Shown here: positions 37,321-46,658 of the stretch, one piece after another | Layout: every line of letters begins with the position of its first letter | Position numbering within the stretch: position 1 is the stretch's first letter | Notes under the pieces: model-generated | What the model was told of the DNA's origin: nothing | The model's database searches: none | What the model saw: the letters and a program-made list of their open reading frames with translations, nothing else | Made by a program: the position numbers and the translations under genes | From: Agrococcus sp. ProA11 | GTDB lineage: Bacteria > Actinomycetota > Actinomycetes > Actinomycetales > Microbacteriaceae | NCBI RefSeq assembly: GCF_039880525.1 | Contig: NZ_CP156989.1 | Coordinates: 1,364,001 to 1,428,000 of the forward strand | Length of the DNA stretch: 64,000 bases | Direction: 5' to 3'

Positions 37321-38369
37321 ACCGGCGGCGGCGCGTCGTCGGGGCGCTCGTCCCGCGAGTCGTCCCGCTGGTCGTCCAGCGACTCGCGCGCGGCGTCGTC
37401 CTCGGCAGCACCGGCTGCGTCATCGGAGGCGTCCGGCGCGCCGCCGTCCGCATCGGTGGTGGCGGGCGCGGATGCTCCGCCCTGCGGCCGCTTGCCGCCC
37501 TCGGCGCGCAGGAAGCGCTCGAACTCGTGCGCGATCGCCTCGCCGGATGCCTCGGGGCTCTCCACGGCGTCGCGCTGCTCCTCGAGCTTGCCGATGTAGG
37601 CGCGCATGTCGTCGTCGCGCTCGGTGATCTCGTCGATCCCTCGCTCCCACTCGCCCGCCAGCTCCGGCAGGTCGCCCAGCGGCACGGTCACGTCGAGCAT
37701 CTCGGAGAGCTGGTCGAGCAGGGCCACGACCGCCTTCGGGGCCGATGCGTTGTGCACGTAGTGCGGCACCGATGCCCACAGCGATGCCGTGTGGATGCCC
37801 GCCTCCTCGGCGACCAGGCTGAGCACGCTCATGATGCCGGTCGGGCCCTCGTAGTCGCTCTGCGCCGCGCCCAGGCGCGCCTGCAGCTCGCTGCTGTCGC
37901 TCGTGACGGTGGTCGCGATGGGCCGCGTGTGCGGCACATCGGCCAGCATCGCGCCGACGAACACGATCGCGTCGACCTCGCAGCCGCGAGCGATCTCCAG
38001 GAACTCGGCGGCATAGACCGTCCAGTTGCGGCTCGGCTCGGCACCGACGAGCGCGAAGATCTCGCCCTCGTTGCCGGTGGAGACATCCAGGCCGGCGTCT
38101 GCCGCGAGCGACGTCTTGCGCGACGGCCGGGTCGGCGCGTAGGCGATCGTCGCGGGCCACTGCAGCGCGCGGGTGCCGTCCTCGAGCGTGCGGACCACCG
38201 GGCGGTGCATTGCGAAGTCGACGAACTCGTCGGGCTCGATCTCATCGAACGCCTCGAGCTCGCATGCCTCGATCAGCCGCTTGACCGCGCCACTGGCGGC
38301 ATCGCCGGCATCGGTCCAGCCCTCGAAGGCGACGACCATGATGCGGCCCTCGATCGGTCCTCGTGCCAC
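37317..38369 (-). CDS. PAC2-family protein (proteasome-assembly-chaperone fold)
   Basis: A 350-residue protein of the PAC2 family, named for a eukaryotic proteasome chaperone; its bacterial role is unsettled. The first 270 residues are the PAC2 domain (IMVVAFEGWTDAGDAASGAV, then PTGIMSVLSLVAEEAGIHTA and SLWASVPHYV); a coiled, acidic region and a Asp/Ala-rich tail of about 60 residues follow. GTG 38369 has GAGGAGG upstream. It converges on mshC, overlapping by 3 bases. No proteasome genes are present here. Confidence 0.87.
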   Translation of the reverse strand: MARGPIEGRIMVVAFEGWTDAGDAASGAVKRLIEACELEAFDEIEPDEFVDFAMHRPVVRTLEDGTRALQWPATIAYAPTRPSRKTSLAADAGLDVSTGNEGEIFALVGAEPSRNWTVYAAEFLEIARGCEVDAIVFVGAMLADVPHTRPIATTVTSDSSELQARLGAAQSDYEGPTGIMSVLSLVAEEAGIHTASLWASVPHYVHNASAPKAVVALLDQLSEMLDVTVPLGDLPELAGEWERGIDEITERDDDMRAYIGKLEEQRDAVESPEASGEAIAHEFERFLRAEGGKRPQGGASAPATTDADGGAPDASDDAAGAAEDDAARESLDDQRDDSRDERPDDAPPPV

Positions 38370-38453
38370 CCGCGGCACCTCCTCACGTCGAGCGTCGAGT
38401 CTACGCTCGGTGGAGGTCACAGCCGTCAGCCGACCATTCACTAGGCTTGCGCG

Positions 38454-39131
38454 GTGACCTCGCCTGCTCTCGCTGCTGTGCTGTTCGACATGGACGGCAC
38501 CCTCATCGACACCGAACCGCAATGGATGGGCGCCGAGGCGCGTCTGGCCGCCGACCACGGCATCCCGTGGGGCACCGCCGAGGCGGAGGCCATGGTCGGC
38601 AGCGACCTCTGGGACGGCGCCCGCGTCTTCATCGACAAGGGCGTGCCCCTGGACGCCGACGCGATCGTCGCCCGGCTCGTCGACGAGGTGCTCAGCAGCA
38701 TCGACGAGGAGCTGCCGACGCGACCCGGCGCCATCGAGCTGCTGCGCGAGCTGCTGGAGGCCGACGTGCCGGTCGCGCTCGTGACCATGTCGACCCGCAC
38801 CATCGTCGACCGCGTCGAGGCGGCGCTGACGGAGCGGCTCGGCCGCGCGCCGTTCGCCGCGACCGTCGCCGGCGACGAGTGCGAGCACGGCAAGCCGCAC
38901 CCCGAGCCCTACCTGCGCGCGCTGGAGCAGCTCGGGGCCGATCCGGCACGCAGCGTCGCGATCGAGGACTCGATCACGGGCGCCCGCAGCGCGATCGCCG
39001 CCGGCCTCACCACCATCGGCGTCCCGCACGCGGTGGATGTCTCCCGGGTCGATGGCATCGTCCACTGGCCGACGCTCGCCGGCCGCTCGCTCGCGGATCT
39101 CGCCGACGCCATGCGTGAGGCCCGCGCATGA
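38454..39131 (+). CDS. HAD-family phosphatase (phosphoglucomutase/phosphatase-like)
   Basis: A 225-residue HAD hydrolase: nucleophile motif VLFDMDGTLIDTEPQWMG near residues 8-25, motif II VTMSTRT, motif III in GKPHPEPYL, and motif IV IEDSITGARSA. The cap domain type and EP(Q) after the first motif resemble beta-phosphoglucomutase/GPH-like phosphatases; the substrate is unknown. GTG 38454 is 6 bases after TAGGCT (38442-38447). Its stop overlaps trmI. Confidence 0.88.
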   Translation: MTSPALAAVLFDMDGTLIDTEPQWMGAEARLAADHGIPWGTAEAEAMVGSDLWDGARVFIDKGVPLDADAIVARLVDEVLSSIDEELPTRPGAIELLRELLEADVPVALVTMSTRTIVDRVEAALTERLGRAPFAATVAGDECEHGKPHPEPYLRALEQLGADPARSVAIEDSITGARSAIAAGLTTIGVPHAVDVSRVDGIVHWPTLAGRSLADLADAMREARA

Positions 39132-40198
39132 TGGGCAGGACCGGGCCCTTCCAGTGGGGCGACGTCGTCCAGATCACCGGACCGAAGCAGAAGATGTACA
39201 CGATCGTGCTGACCGAGGGGAAGCAGTTCGGCACCCAGCGCGGCGCGGTCCCGCACGAGCGCTTCGTGGGGCTCGACGACGGCTCGCTCATCAGCGTCGG
39301 CGAGGCGGAGTACCTCGCGATCCGACCGCTGCTGCACGACTACGTGATGTCGATGCCGCGCGGCGCGGCGATCATCTACCCGAAGGATGCCGCGCACATC
39401 GTCGGCTTCGCCGACATCCACCCGGAGCTCACCGTCGTCGAGGCCGGCGTGGGCTCCGGCGCGCTGTCGCTCTGGCTGCTGCGTGCGCTGCACGGCACCG
39501 GCAGGCTCGTCTCCTTCGAGCGCCGGGAGGAGTTCCGCGAGGTCGCAGAGGCGAACGTGACGGGCTTCTTCGGCGCGCGTCCCGGCAACTGGGACACGGT
39601 GCTGGGCGATCTCGCGGAGGAGCTGGGGGAGCACGTGCCCGACGGCGAGGCCGACCGGGTGCTGCTCGACATGCTCGCGCCGTGGGAGTGCGTCGACGCG
39701 AGCGCCCGCGCGCTCCGGCCCGGCGGCCTCATCCTCTGCTACGTCGCGACCGTCACGCAGCTGTCGCGCGTGGTCGAGGCGATCCGTGCCGATGGCCGGT
39801 TCACCGCGCCGAAGTCGACCGAGACGCTCGTGCGCGGCTGGCACGTGGAGGGACTCGCCGTGCGGCCCGACCACCGCATGGTGGCGCACACCGGCTTCCT
39901 CATGACCGCGCGCCGCATCGCCGATGGCGTCGAGCTGCCGTCGTTCCGCCGCCGAGCGGCGAAGGCCGACTTCGCCGACGCCGACGTCGAGGCCTGGACG
40001 CCCGGCGCACTGGGTGACCGCGTGCCGAGCGCCAAGCGCGCACGCCGCGCCCGACGGGATGCGGTGCGGCAGGCAGACGCGATCGCGGCCGGCGCGGAGC
40101 GTCCCGACGCCGACGCACCGGCGGCAGCCGAGCCCTCGGCACCGGGCGTCGACCCGCGTCCTGCGGGGACGGCCGAGTCGGCCGCGCAGGTAGACTGA
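39128..40198 (+). CDS. trmI: tRNA (adenine-N1)-methyltransferase TrmI
   Basis: Methylates A58 in the tRNA T-loop. The 356 residues have the short N-terminal beta domain (GPFQWGDVVQITGPKQKMYT) and a SAM-binding core (VVEAGVGSGALSLWLLRALH near 99-118), then VLLDMLAPWECVD. The last 80 residues are a basic, then Ala/Asp-rich tail. In mycobacteria trmI opens the Pup-proteasome locus; here the next gene is the FKBP lipoprotein. ATG 39128 overlaps the HAD stop (ATGA). Confidence 0.92.
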   Translation: MMGRTGPFQWGDVVQITGPKQKMYTIVLTEGKQFGTQRGAVPHERFVGLDDGSLISVGEAEYLAIRPLLHDYVMSMPRGAAIIYPKDAAHIVGFADIHPELTVVEAGVGSGALSLWLLRALHGTGRLVSFERREEFREVAEANVTGFFGARPGNWDTVLGDLAEELGEHVPDGEADRVLLDMLAPWECVDASARALRPGGLILCYVATVTQLSRVVEAIRADGRFTAPKSTETLVRGWHVEGLAVRPDHRMVAHTGFLMTARRIADGVELPSFRRRAAKADFADADVEAWTPGALGDRVPSAKRARRARRDAVRQADAIAAGAERPDADAPAAAEPSAPGVDPRPAGTAESAAQVD

Positions 40199-40227
40199 CC
40201 CGGTCCCCGACCCCGAAAGGCCTCGCT

Positions 40228-41208
40228 GTGCGCACACGCCCTCTCTCGATCGCCGCGCTGCTCGTCGCCGCAGCCGGCCTCACCGCCTGCGGAGCGCCCG
40301 CCGACGACCTCGACGGCTGCGAGCCGATGCTCCAGCCGGGTGCGGCCTCCGACCAGGTGCAGGTCGAGCAGGGCGACGGTGCGCCGACGGTCGAGTTCCA
40401 GTACCCGCTCGTCAGCGACGGCGCCCAGGTCAGCCACCTGGGCGGCGACGGCGAGCGCGTGTCGGACGGCGACATCGTCGACGCCGACTACGTCGTCTAC
40501 TCCGGCAAGACCGGCCTCGAGATCACCAGCTCCTACGCGGCCGAGGGCGCGCAGGCGCCGGCCGCCGAGCCGCTGCGCCTCGCCGCTGGCGGCGAATCGA
40601 CGCTCAGCCAGGCCGTCGCCTGCGCGGCGCCGGGCGAGTCCATCGTGCTGACCACCTCGATCGAGGAGCTCTTCGGCGCTGGCGCCGCGTCGGCAGAGAT
40701 GGACATCGCGTCGAGTGACACGGCCGTGGTCGTGCTGCAGGTCGCCGACGTGCACCCGGGCCGCGCCGAGGGCAGCCCCCGCCCCGGCCAGCAGGGCATG
40801 CCCGCGATCGCGCTCGCCACCGACGGCACGCCGGGCGTGACCTTCCCCGGCAGCCCCGCCCCCGCCGAGCTCACCGTGATGCAGAGCATCGCGGGTGAGG
40901 GCGAGCCGGTCGCCGAGGGCGACAGCGTGCTCGTGCACTACACCGGCATCATCTGGGAGACCGAGGAGGTGTTCGACTCCTCCTGGGAGCGCGGCGCCCC
41001 GACGGCGATGACCATCGACGATGCCAACCTCATCCCCGGCTTCGTCGACGCGGTCGTCGGCCAGCCGGTCGGCAGCCAGGTCGTGGTGTCGATCCCGCAG
41101 GAGCTCGGCTACGACGACCCCGCGACGCGTCCCGCGACGATCGGGGAGGGCGAGCACCTCCTGTTCGTGATCGACATCCTCGATCGGCTCGAGCCCGTCG
41201 CCGGCTGA
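40228..41208 (+). CDS. FKBP-type peptidyl-prolyl isomerase, predicted lipoprotein
   Basis: A 326-residue exported folding helper. The start is GTG 40228; a lipobox LTAC ends at Cys21 after a hydrophobic stretch, so it should be lipid-anchored on the outer face. The C-terminal FKBP domain is clear (GDSVLVHYTGIIWETEEVFD, then LIPGFVDAVVGQPVGSQVVV and LLFVIDILD). The middle region (residues 60-180) looks like a degenerate FKBP copy. TAGACT (40190-40195) is a -10 candidate. An FKBP gene also sits before pafB in other actinobacteria. Confidence 0.9.
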   Translation: MRTRPLSIAALLVAAAGLTACGAPADDLDGCEPMLQPGAASDQVQVEQGDGAPTVEFQYPLVSDGAQVSHLGGDGERVSDGDIVDADYVVYSGKTGLEITSSYAAEGAQAPAAEPLRLAAGGESTLSQAVACAAPGESIVLTTSIEELFGAGAASAEMDIASSDTAVVVLQVADVHPGRAEGSPRPGQQGMPAIALATDGTPGVTFPGSPAPAELTVMQSIAGEGEPVAEGDSVLVHYTGIIWETEEVFDSSWERGAPTAMTIDDANLIPGFVDAVVGQPVGSQVVVSIPQELGYDDPATRPATIGEGEHLLFVIDILDRLEPVAG

Positions 41209-42248
41209 TGGTGAGGATCGAGGCCGAGGAGCGGCAGTTCTCGCTGCTGCTCGCGCTCGTGGACACAAGCGTCGGCTTCACCAAGCAGGAGCTCTTCGCC
41301 CGGGTGGCCGGCTATCAGGGTCAGCCGCCGAGCGATGCGCTCGAGCGCATGTTCGAGCGCGACAAGGACGCCCTGCGCGACCACGGCATCGTCATCGATG
41401 TCGTGCAGCCGCCGGGTGACGACAGCAACCAGGAGGCGCGCTACCGCGTGCTCGACGGCGTGCTGGGCGACCCGGCCGAGCTGCACTTCAACGCCGAGGA
41501 GCGCGACCTGCTCGACCTGGCGCTGCGCGTCTGGCACGAGGGCGGGCTCACGGAGGAGGCGCAGCGCGCCGCGCTCAAGCTGCGCGCCGACCCGGAGTTC
41601 CGCGGCGGTCTTCCGCTCGCGCGCACGCCCGGCCGCACGATCGACCCCGCCGTCGATCCGCAGGCCCCCGGCACCGCCGCCATCCTGCAGGCGCGCCAGC
41701 GGCCCAGGGAGGAGGCGTTCCAGGCGCTCAAGCGCGCTGCCGATCGCCGCCGAGAGGTGCTCTTCGACTACCTGAAGCCGGGCGAGCGCACGCCTCGCAC
41801 GCGCACGGTGCAGCCGTGGGCGACGGTGCTGTTCCGCGGACGATGGATGCTCGTGGGCTTCGACCTGGGCGCCGAGGACACGCGCACGTTCCTGATGCAG
41901 CGCATCACCTCGGCGGTGCGGGATCGCGCCCCCAAGCATCCGTTCGAAGCACCGGCGGACGCGGCGAGCGCCGCGCTGGCCAAGCTCGAGCGGATCTGGG
42001 CAAGCGCGACCGTCAAGCTGCACGTCATGCCCGGCAGCGATGCCGACATCCGGCTGCGCCACCGGCGCGACACGCACGAGGACGACGGCCTGCTCGTCAT
42101 CCACCACGCCGATCGGCACCTGATCGCCGACGAGCTCGCGGGCTTCGGCAGCGACGTCGCGGTCGTCTGGCCCGATGAGCAGCGCGAGCTCGTGCGCCAG
42201 CGGCTCGAGCGGATCCGCGACGCCCACGCCGACGAGGGCGCGGCGTGA
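41208..42248 (+). CDS. pafB: WYL-domain transcriptional regulator PafB
   Basis: One half of PafBC, the LexA-independent activator of the actinobacterial DNA-damage response. The 346 residues have an N-terminal winged helix (FSLLLALVDTSVGFTKQELF) and a central WYL domain (RREVLFDYLKPGERTPRTRT, then GRWMLVGFDLGAEDTRTFLM), which is thought to sense single-stranded DNA. It overlaps the FKBP stop by one base (TGATG) and pafC by 4 bases; the two proteins usually work as a heterodimer. Confidence 0.92.
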   Translation: MVRIEAEERQFSLLLALVDTSVGFTKQELFARVAGYQGQPPSDALERMFERDKDALRDHGIVIDVVQPPGDDSNQEARYRVLDGVLGDPAELHFNAEERDLLDLALRVWHEGGLTEEAQRAALKLRADPEFRGGLPLARTPGRTIDPAVDPQAPGTAAILQARQRPREEAFQALKRAADRRREVLFDYLKPGERTPRTRTVQPWATVLFRGRWMLVGFDLGAEDTRTFLMQRITSAVRDRAPKHPFEAPADAASAALAKLERIWASATVKLHVMPGSDADIRLRHRRDTHEDDGLLVIHHADRHLIADELAGFGSDVAVVWPDEQRELVRQRLERIRDAHADEGAA

Positions 42249-43195
42249 GCGCGGCGCGCGTCGAGCGCGGCATCGGGCTGCTGCTCTCGCTCATCCAGTA
42301 CGTGACGGCCTCGGGCTCCGTCACCGTGCAGGAGGCCGCCGCCCACTTCGGCGTGCCCGAGGAGCGCATCCGCGAGGCGGTCGCGCGCGTGTTCATGGCC
42401 GGCGTGCCCGACGGGGCGGGCGACTTCATCCGCTTCGACATCGACTTCGACGCCTTCGAGGTCGACGACATCATCTCGGTGACCATGCGTCCCGCCTTCG
42501 AGGAGGAGACGGTGCGGCTGTCGCCGCGCGAGGCGAGCGCCCTGATCGCCGGGCTCACGCTCGTGGCCGGCTACACGGATGCCTCGCCGGAGCGCGTCAC
42601 GGCGCTGCGCAAGAAGCTGCGCGCCGCCGCCACGCAGGGCGCCGACACGGTGGCCGTCGATGTGCTCGCCGCGCCGCGCGCGGTGCAGATCATCCGCGAC
42701 GCGATCCGCGACCGCTGCGTGCTCGCCCTCGACTACCGCAAGCCCGACGCCGGCTCGCAGCCGCGCCGCATCGCGCCCGTCACGCTCGACCTGCACGAGG
42801 GGCAGGTGTTCGTGGAGGCTGCCGATCTCGACCGGCAGGGCATGCGCACCTTCCGGCTCGACCGCATCGAGCGGATCGAGCGCACGCAGGACGCGTGGCC
42901 GGAGGCGCTGCCCACCCGGGAGCGCACGGTGACGGGCACGGCGCAGGTCGTCGCTACCCGGGCCGCGGCCGCGATGCTCGCCGACTACGCCACCACCGAG
43001 CCGGTGTCGATCGACGGCGAGCGGGTGCGGCTCGAGATCGAGGTGTGGAGCGAGGCGAGCGTGCTGCGCGCCGTGGCCGGCTGCGGCGGCGACGCCGAGA
43101 TCGTCGCGCCCGCCAGCCTGCGGCGGGCGATGCACCGCTTCGCGCTCGACGCACTGGGCGAGTCGAGCCGCAGCACGGCGCGGTACGATGGGTGA
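42245..43195 (+). CDS. pafC: WYL-domain transcriptional regulator PafC
   Basis: Partner of PafB. The 316 residues start at GTG 42245, which overlaps the pafB stop. N-terminal helix-turn-helix (LLSLIQYVTASGSVTVQEAA), then a WYL domain (RCVLALDYRKPDAGSQPRRI, VFVEAADLDRQGMRTFRLDR). Paralogous to PafB. The promoter of tatA appears to lie inside its last codons. Confidence 0.92.
   Translation: MSAARVERGIGLLLSLIQYVTASGSVTVQEAAAHFGVPEERIREAVARVFMAGVPDGAGDFIRFDIDFDAFEVDDIISVTMRPAFEEETVRLSPREASALIAGLTLVAGYTDASPERVTALRKKLRAAATQGADTVAVDVLAAPRAVQIIRDAIRDRCVLALDYRKPDAGSQPRRIAPVTLDLHEGQVFVEAADLDRQGMRTFRLDRIERIERTQDAWPEALPTRERTVTGTAQVVATRAAAAMLADYATTEPVSIDGERVRLEIEVWSEASVLRAVAGCGGDAEIVAPASLRRAMHRFALDALGESSRSTARYDG
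43184..43189 (+). promoter_or_regulatory. Candidate -10 box for tatA-tatC
   Basis: TACGAT at the very end of pafC, about 34 bases before the tatA ATG, which has its own GAGGAG ribosome site. No -35 recognised. Confidence 0.3.
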
Positions 43196-43222
43196 CGACC
43201 GAGACGAACGCGAGGAGCGATC

Positions 43223-43429
43223 ATGGGTGGATTCTTTGGCAATGCAGCATCGCATTGGTGGATCATCCTCATCATCGTCGTGCTCATCTTCGGCGCGGCG
43301 AAGCTGCCGGCGCTCGCGCGCAGCATCGGGCAGTCGGTCAACATCCTGAAGAAGGAAGTCAAGCGCGACGACGCCGCCGAGACGGGCGCCGAGACCGACG
43401 ACACGGCCTCCAGCACCGACCGGAAGTAG
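43223..43429 (+). CDS. tatA: Twin-arginine translocase subunit TatA
   Basis: Pore-forming subunit of the Tat export system for folded proteins. A 68-residue protein with one N-terminal helix (WWIILIIVVLIFGAAKLP, about 12-29), the conserved FGxxKLP hinge, an amphipathic helix (ALARSIGQSVNILKKEVKRD) and a short acidic tail. GAGGAG lies upstream. tatC follows after 3 bases. Confidence 0.96.
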   Translation: MGGFFGNAASHWWIILIIVVLIFGAAKLPALARSIGQSVNILKKEVKRDDAAETGAETDDTASSTDRK

Positions 43430-43432
43430 TCG

Positions 43433-44221
43433 ATGGCCCGGAAGGGGCGCGCTGCCGAGCAGCAGCGGAGTGCGGACGGTCGGATGCGGCTCGCCGAGCA
43501 CGTGCGCGAGTTCAAGCGGCGCTTCTACATCAGCCTGATCGCGATCGCGGTCTGTGCGATCGGCGGCTTCTTCCTCGCCGCACCCGTGCTGCATCTGCTG
43601 AGCGCCCCGCTCGACGAGCTGCAGGCGTCGGGACTCGACGTCGAGCTCAACATCACGAACGTCACGCAGGCCTTCGACGTGCAGATGCGCATCGGCTTCA
43701 TGCTCGGCATCATCATGTCGAGCCCGATCTGGATCTGGCAGCTGCTCGCATTCATCGTTCCCGCGCTCCGCAGCATCGAGCGGCGCTACGTGCTGGGCTT
43801 CATCGCCGTCGCCGTGCCGCTGTTCGTGGGCGGCTGCGCCACCGGCTGGTTCGTGCTGCCGCGCATCATCCGACTCTTCGTGGGCTTCACGCCCGATGGC
43901 TTCACCGCGTTCCTGGGCGCATCCGACTACTGGGACTTCTCGCTCAAGCTCGTCTTCGCCGTCGGCGTCGCCTACGTGCTGCCGCTCGTGGTGGTCTTCC
44001 TCAACCTCGCCGGTGTGGTCGAGGGCAGGACCATCCTCAAGGGCTGGCGCTGGGCGGTGCTCGTGGCGACCCTGTTCGGCGCCTTCGTCACCCCGGCCGG
44101 CGAGGTGCTCAGCATGTTCATCATCGCGGTGCCGATGGTGGTGCTCTACTTCGCCGCGACCGGCGTCGCGCTGCTCGTCGACCGTCGCAGGGCCAAGCGC
44201 GCTGCCATGGTGGATGCATGA
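43433..44221 (+). CDS. tatC: Twin-arginine translocase subunit TatC
   Basis: Receptor subunit of the Tat system that recognises the twin-arginine signal. The 262 residues have six hydrophobic helices; LAEHVREFKRRFYISLIAIA near 21-40 is the conserved N-terminal block (LxEHLxELRxR) and FVTPAGEVLSMFIIAVPMVV the late one. A basic tail ends the protein. No tatB is present; many actinobacteria carry it elsewhere. Confidence 0.95.
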   Translation: MARKGRAAEQQRSADGRMRLAEHVREFKRRFYISLIAIAVCAIGGFFLAAPVLHLLSAPLDELQASGLDVELNITNVTQAFDVQMRIGFMLGIIMSSPIWIWQLLAFIVPALRSIERRYVLGFIAVAVPLFVGGCATGWFVLPRIIRLFVGFTPDGFTAFLGASDYWDFSLKLVFAVGVAYVLPLVVVFLNLAGVVEGRTILKGWRWAVLVATLFGAFVTPAGEVLSMFIIAVPMVVLYFAATGVALLVDRRRAKRAAMVDA

Positions 44222-44234
44222 GGGGAGCTGCAGC

Positions 44235-46658
44235 GTGACCATCGCCACCGACGCCTTCGCCCGCACCATGCCGTTCGGGCTCGATCCGTTCCAGCGCGAG
44301 GCCTGCGAGGCCATCGAGGACGGCTCGAGCGTGCTCGTCGCCGCGCCCACCGGCGCCGGCAAGACCGTCGTCGCCGAGTTCGCCATCCACCTCACCATGG
44401 AGGCGCCCACCGGCCGGGTCTTCTACACCACGCCGATGAAGGCGCTCTCGAACCAGAAGCACCGCGAGCTGACCGAGACCTACGGCGCCGCATCCGTGGG
44501 GCTCCTCACCGGCGACACGAGCATCAACGGCGACGCCCGCATCGTGGTGATGACGACCGAGGTGCTGCGCAACATGCTCTACGAGGGCCGCGACCTGTCG
44601 CAGCTCGAGTACGTGGTGATGGATGAGGTGCACTACCTCGCCGACCGGTTCCGGGGCGCCGTGTGGGAGGAGGTCATCATCCACCTGCCGCGGCACGTGC
44701 GCATGGTCTCGCTCTCCGCCACCGTCTCGAACGCCGAGGAGTTCGGTGCCTGGCTCGACGCGGTGCGCGGCGACACGCGCGTGATCGTCTCCGAGCACCG
44801 ACCCGTGCCGCTCGACGCGCACGTGCACATCAAGGGCCGCTTCGTCGACCTGTTCGACTCCAAGGCGGGCGAGGCCACGCATCGGCCCGGCCGGGAGCTG
44901 CAGGAGCTCGCGCGCGGCACCGACATCGAGGCCTCCGCCGTGCGCGGCCATCGGGATCGCGGCGGCCACAATCGGCATCGCTCGCGCGACGCGCCCCGCA
45001 AGGGTCGGCAGCGCGACTTCCAGCCCTGGCGCTCCGGCGGCCCCGCGCGCGTCGACCGCGTCCGGCTCATCGAGCAGCTGGACCAGCGCGACATGCTGCC
45101 GGCGATCGACTTCATCTTCTCGCGCGCCGGCTGCGACGCTGCCGTGCGCCAGGTGGTGGAGGGCGGCGTGCGACTCACAAGCCCTGAGGACCGCGCCGAG
45201 ATCCGCGCGATCGTCGATGAGCGCACGCGACTGCTCGACGACGCCGACCTCGGGGTGCTGGGCTACTACGAATGGCTCGACGGCCTCGAGCGCGGTGTCG
45301 CAGCGCACCACGCGGGGCTGCTGCCGGTCTTCAAGGAAGTGGTGGAGGAGCTCTTCCGCGCGCGCCTGCTGCAGGTCGTCTTCGCCACCGAGACCCTCGC
45401 GCTCGGCATCAACATGCCCGCCCGCACGGTCGTGCTCGAGCAGCTCGAGAAGTTCAACGGCGAGGCTCGCGTGCGCATCACGCCGGGGGAGTACACGCAG
45501 CTCACCGGTCGCGCCGGCCGCCGCGGCATCGACACCGAGGGCCACGCCGTCGTGATCTGGAACGGCAAGCTGCAGCCGGTGGAGGTCGCCTCGCTCGCCT
45601 CGCGCCGCACGTATCCGCTGCACTCGAGCTTCAAGCCCACCTACAACATGGCCGTCAACCTCATCGACCGGCTCGGTGTGCCCGGCACGCGCGAGGTGCT
45701 CGAGACCTCCTTCGCGCAGTTCCAGGCCGACCGCTCCGTGGTGCAGCTGGCGCGCCGGGTCGTCGATCAGCGCGCGAGCCTCGCCGGCTACGAGGAGTCG
45801 ATGTCGTGCCATCTCGGCGACTTCGCCGAGTACTCGCAGCTGCGCCGCGGCCTGTCCGATCTCGAGCGCGATGCCCAGCGGCAGCACCTCACCCACGCCG
45901 AGCACGACCGCATCCAGCGCGAGCTGCAGGCGCTGCGCCGCGCGATGAAGCGGCATCCGTGCCACGCCTGCCCGGAGCGCGAGTCGCACGCCCGCTGGGG
46001 CGAGCGCTACTGGCGGCTGCACCGCGACGTGGAGAAGGCCGAGCGGCAGATCTCGCGCCGCACGGGCGAGATCGCCGAGCGCTTCGACCGCATCACCGTC
46101 ATCCTGCGCGAGCTCGACTACGTGGCAGCCGACGACGACGGGGCGCACATCACCCCCGCGGGCGAGGTGCTGCGCCGCATCTACGGCGAGCGCGATCTGC
46201 TGGTGGCCGAGAGCATCCGCCAGCATCTCTGGAACGGGCTCGACGCGCCCGCGCTCGCCGCGCTCGCCTGCGCGCTCGTGTTCGAGGGCAGACGCGACGA
46301 CGGCATGCTGCCCGAGCGGATGCTGCCGAAGGGCGCCTTCCTGCAGGCGCTCGATGCCACGCAGCGGCTCTGGGCGCAGCTCGACGACCTCGAGCAGGCG
46401 CATCGACTGCCAGGGTCGGAGCCGCTGCAGACCGGCCTCACGCTCGCGATGCATCGCTGGGCGCGCGGCTACCCGCTCGATGGCGTGCTGCGCGACACCG
46501 ATCTCGCGGCCGGCGACTTCGTGCGCTGGACCAAGCAGACGATCGACGTGCTGGAGCAGATCGAGCACGTGGCACCCAAGCGGCTCTCGCGCACCGCGCG
46601 CGACGCGGTCACGGCCATCCGCCGGGGCGTCGTGGACGCATCGGGGTCGGCGCTGTGA
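44235..46658 (+). CDS. helY: Ski2/Mtr4-like DEAD/DEAH helicase (HelY)
   Basis: A superfamily 2 helicase of 807 residues, related to eukaryotic Mtr4/Ski2 RNA helicases. Seen: FQREACEAIEDGSSVLVAAP, Walker A APTGAGKT near residue 40, DEVH box VVMDEVHYLADR, SATVSN, GVAAHHAGLLPVFKE and QLTGRAGRRGID; a long C-terminal helical part follows. GTG 44235 has GAGGGGAG upstream. The link to tatC and the Paf genes is conserved. It is probably an RNA-processing helicase, but this is not settled for bacteria. Confidence 0.91.
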   Translation: MTIATDAFARTMPFGLDPFQREACEAIEDGSSVLVAAPTGAGKTVVAEFAIHLTMEAPTGRVFYTTPMKALSNQKHRELTETYGAASVGLLTGDTSINGDARIVVMTTEVLRNMLYEGRDLSQLEYVVMDEVHYLADRFRGAVWEEVIIHLPRHVRMVSLSATVSNAEEFGAWLDAVRGDTRVIVSEHRPVPLDAHVHIKGRFVDLFDSKAGEATHRPGRELQELARGTDIEASAVRGHRDRGGHNRHRSRDAPRKGRQRDFQPWRSGGPARVDRVRLIEQLDQRDMLPAIDFIFSRAGCDAAVRQVVEGGVRLTSPEDRAEIRAIVDERTRLLDDADLGVLGYYEWLDGLERGVAAHHAGLLPVFKEVVEELFRARLLQVVFATETLALGINMPARTVVLEQLEKFNGEARVRITPGEYTQLTGRAGRRGIDTEGHAVVIWNGKLQPVEVASLASRRTYPLHSSFKPTYNMAVNLIDRLGVPGTREVLETSFAQFQADRSVVQLARRVVDQRASLAGYEESMSCHLGDFAEYSQLRRGLSDLERDAQRQHLTHAEHDRIQRELQALRRAMKRHPCHACPERESHARWGERYWRLHRDVEKAERQISRRTGEIAERFDRITVILRELDYVAADDDGAHITPAGEVLRRIYGERDLLVAESIRQHLWNGLDAPALAALACALVFEGRRDDGMLPERMLPKGAFLQALDATQRLWAQLDDLEQAHRLPGSEPLQTGLTLAMHRWARGYPLDGVLRDTDLAAGDFVRWTKQTIDVLEQIEHVAPKRLSRTARDAVTAIRRGVVDASGSAL

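Noticed and set aside
44121-46568. 815-codon frame antisense to helY, and a similar 490-codon frame antisense to sufB (4464-5936)
   Set aside because: Typical mirror frames of GC-rich genes: the sense strands encode well-conserved proteins, while the antisense products are His/Arg/Val-rich without domains.
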